DNA of 64,000 bases from Caldicoprobacter oshimai DSM 21659 (GTDB lineage Bacteria; Bacillota; Clostridia; Caldicoprobacterales; Caldicoprobacteraceae), in contig JAGB01000001.1 of assembly GCA_000526435.1 (NCBI GenBank), positions 434,001-498,000 of the forward strand, written 5' to 3'. The translations under genes were made by a program, and so were the position numbers. The notes under the pieces are model-generated. The model was not told the origin of the DNA. It saw nothing but the letters and a program-made list of their open reading frames with translations, and did not search any database. Within the stretch, counting starts at the first letter, position 1; the number at the start of each line of letters is the position of its first letter. Shown piece by piece: positions 62,905 to 64,000 of the stretch.

Positions 62905-63531
62905 ATGTTAGGTTATCATAGATGTCCATCTGTATACAACCGCATGCCCCACTCTTATCCAGCTGTCGATAATGACTATTTAGCCTATTATCCTTACAAT
63001 TCCGGTACCATGTATAATCAGACAGCCAACATGACAACAGCCCAAGCACCATATTTCCTTCTACAGAATCCTCCACCCGTATTGTCGGATAATAGGCCAG
63101 TTACCAGGCTTACGCTATTTAAGGAGCTAACAGGATTTCCTAACTACGGTAATCCAAGTGGCAATGCTGATATATTGTATACTGGTACTCGAGGAGTATG
63201 GACTTTCCAAATACCAGCATCTCTATTACTTTTTGGATTGAGAGGAGCACAACTAGTAATCCGGGGAGTACTGGATGATCATTATGATATTGCAGAATCC
63301 AGATATGCAGCAAGAATCACAATCAACAACATTACAGTCTTCAATGGTAGAGTCCCCTTCGTTCACGGAAGACCGGCAGGGGGTATATTTAACAACTGGA
63401 GGGAATTGGTTCTAAACATTCCCAACCTAAGGCGAAACAATCGAGTGGAAATCGTAAATACATCCGACGCCAACCCGGATGATTGGATAGCTTTCGATTG
63501 GATGGAGCTAAGGATTGCAACATTGGGTTAG
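62905..63531 (+). CDS. Tyr/Pro/Asn-rich protein with a C-terminal beta-sandwich, function unknown
   Basis: The protein has 208 residues with a very strong AAAGGAGG site eight bases before the ATG. The first 70 residues are low-complexity, rich in Tyr, Pro, Asn and Met (RMPHSYPAVDNDYLAYYPYN), and the rest is a predicted beta-sandwich (TRGVWTFQIPASLLLFGLRG, RYAARITINNITVFNGRVPF, DDWIAFDWMELRIATLG) like carbohydrate-binding or coat-type domains. No signal peptide. Tyr-rich N-termini are common in spore coat proteins, which makes a coat role plausible. I do not recognise the family. Confidence 0.65.
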   Translation: MLGYHRCPSVYNRMPHSYPAVDNDYLAYYPYNSGTMYNQTANMTTAQAPYFLLQNPPPVLSDNRPVTRLTLFKELTGFPNYGNPSGNADILYTGTRGVWTFQIPASLLLFGLRGAQLVIRGVLDDHYDIAESRYAARITINNITVFNGRVPFVHGRPAGGIFNNWRELVLNIPNLRRNNRVEIVNTSDANPDDWIAFDWMELRIATLG

Positions 63532-63604
63532 GTTCCAGCTATCATACAATGATCAACTGTATTTTCCCTACCATGCACACCGTCTAAGCAAATTCTAAAA
63601 TAAA

Positions 63605-63632
63605 AAAGAATACCCTTTAATGGGTATTCTTT
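63605..63632. terminator. Bidirectional terminator between convergent genes
   Basis: AAAGAATACCC (63605-63615) pairs perfectly with GGGTATTCTTT (63622-63632), with an A run before and T-rich sequence after. Confidence 0.85.
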
Positions 63633-63682
63633 GCTTTATTATATGTTTTACGCAGTTTAGATATTTATTATTAAGCATCTGA

Positions 63683-64000
63683 CTAGTTTTTTAATTTTCC
63701 TTTAATAATCAATCTATGAGTGGCCACCCTTATAGGTGTACATGTTACCAGAGTAATGGTGGGTTCCGGCGTTGGATCAAGCACCCATACCTCGTGTGGC
63801 TCTACCACAAAGATGTCAGTTACCTCATATACAAATTCCCCTTTTGTAGTTTTAACTCTGATTTCATCCCCTATTTCCATCTCATCCAATCTATTGAAAA
63901 ACTCATTGTAGGTGTAGCTCCTATGCCCTGCCACAGCAAAGTTGCCTGCCTCTCCCGGCATGGCAGTACCTTCAAAGTGGCCCACAGCTTTTTTGAGCGT
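63683..64000 (-). CDS. Sortase, class D-like (5' end outside window)
   Basis: The frame is open to the window edge and gives at least 105 C-terminal residues. It has the catalytic His in NFAVAGHRSYTYNEFFNRL, the beta-barrel strand RVKTTKGEFVYEVTDIF, the catalytic Cys in TLVTCTPI and the Arg nearby in RVATHRLII. So all three catalytic residues are present. It anchors or cross-links surface proteins with a sorting signal; no obvious substrate with an LPxTG motif lies in this window. Confidence 0.9.
   Translation of the reverse strand, partial: TLKKAVGHFEGTAMPGEAGNFAVAGHRSYTYNEFFNRLDEMEIGDEIRVKTTKGEFVYEVTDIFVVEPHEVWVLDPTPEPTITLVTCTPIRVATHRLIIKGKLKN

Overview
The window reads as chromosomal DNA of an anaerobic, plant-polysaccharide-degrading Firmicute of the class Clostridia. 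Supporting signs are strong purine-rich ribosome binding sites, frequent GTG and TTG starts, a SAM-I and a THF riboswitch, YesM/YesN-type two-component regulation, an azlCD pair, a VanW protein, a TGS-domain nucleoside kinase and a sortase. The gene content resembles plant-fibre fermenters such as Mahella or related Thermoanaerobacterales, but the species cannot be fixed from sequence alone.

Layout. (1) 1-3.5 kb: a flavoprotein (cut by the window start), an Old-Yellow-Enzyme-type oxidoreductase with a [4Fe-4S] cysteine motif, and a membrane protein. (2) 3.7-20.7 kb, all on the minus strand: a large polysaccharide-use locus. Read in transcription order it encodes a giant (970 aa) solute-binding protein, two permeases, an NHL/TPR/YIP1-like membrane protein, an 858 aa DUF5696-like exported protein, a second permease pair, a second binding protein, then GH5 and GH9 cellulases and a GH10 xylanase lipoprotein. 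The second transporter is damaged: one permease has a frameshift and the binding protein has an in-frame TAG. (3) 20.9-24.1 kb: azlCD, a sugar-isomerase-like gene with an in-frame TAA, a small lipoprotein, a membrane protein and tRNA-Val(GAC). (4) 24.2-29.2 kb: metNIQ under a SAM-I riboswitch, an IS1202/ISNCY-like insertion sequence just upstream, and two diverged copies of an older IS remnant flanking the whole segment. (5) 29.3-36.7 kb: a ThuA-like protein, a third sugar ABC transporter and its likely YesMN-type two-component system. (6) 36.7-37.9 kb: an IS200/IS605 element in which both tnpA and tnpB carry internal deletions. (7) 38.2-47 kb: a rhamnoside locus (GH78 alpha-L-rhamnosidase, ADP-ribosylglycohydrolase-like protein, RhaI isomerase, an ASRT-like small protein, rhamnulokinase). 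(8) 47.4-51.9 kb: a CPA2 antiporter with a PII-like protein, a YfbR-like HD nucleotidase, a glutamate-synthase-domain protein and a THF-riboswitch-controlled FolT. (9) 52-55.5 kb: an ABC transporter of the FtsX/MacB kind with a doubly frameshifted permease. (10) 55.6-64 kb: CapA-like lipoprotein, nucleoside kinase, VanW protein, Lon-like protease, an unknown Tyr/Asn-rich protein and a sortase cut by the window end.

How the parts fit: the exported glycoside hydrolases would cut xylan and cellulose outside the cell. The transporters, none of which has its own ATPase gene here and so presumably share an MsmX-type ATPase, would import the oligosaccharides. The rhamnose genes would trim and catabolise pectin-derived rhamnosides, although the aldolase is not in this window. 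The least understood assembly is the giant binding protein with the NHL/YIP1 and DUF5696 proteins. A striking secondary feature is the number of single-base lesions (two in-frame stops, three frameshifts) in otherwise well-conserved genes. These are either gene decay or sequencing errors.
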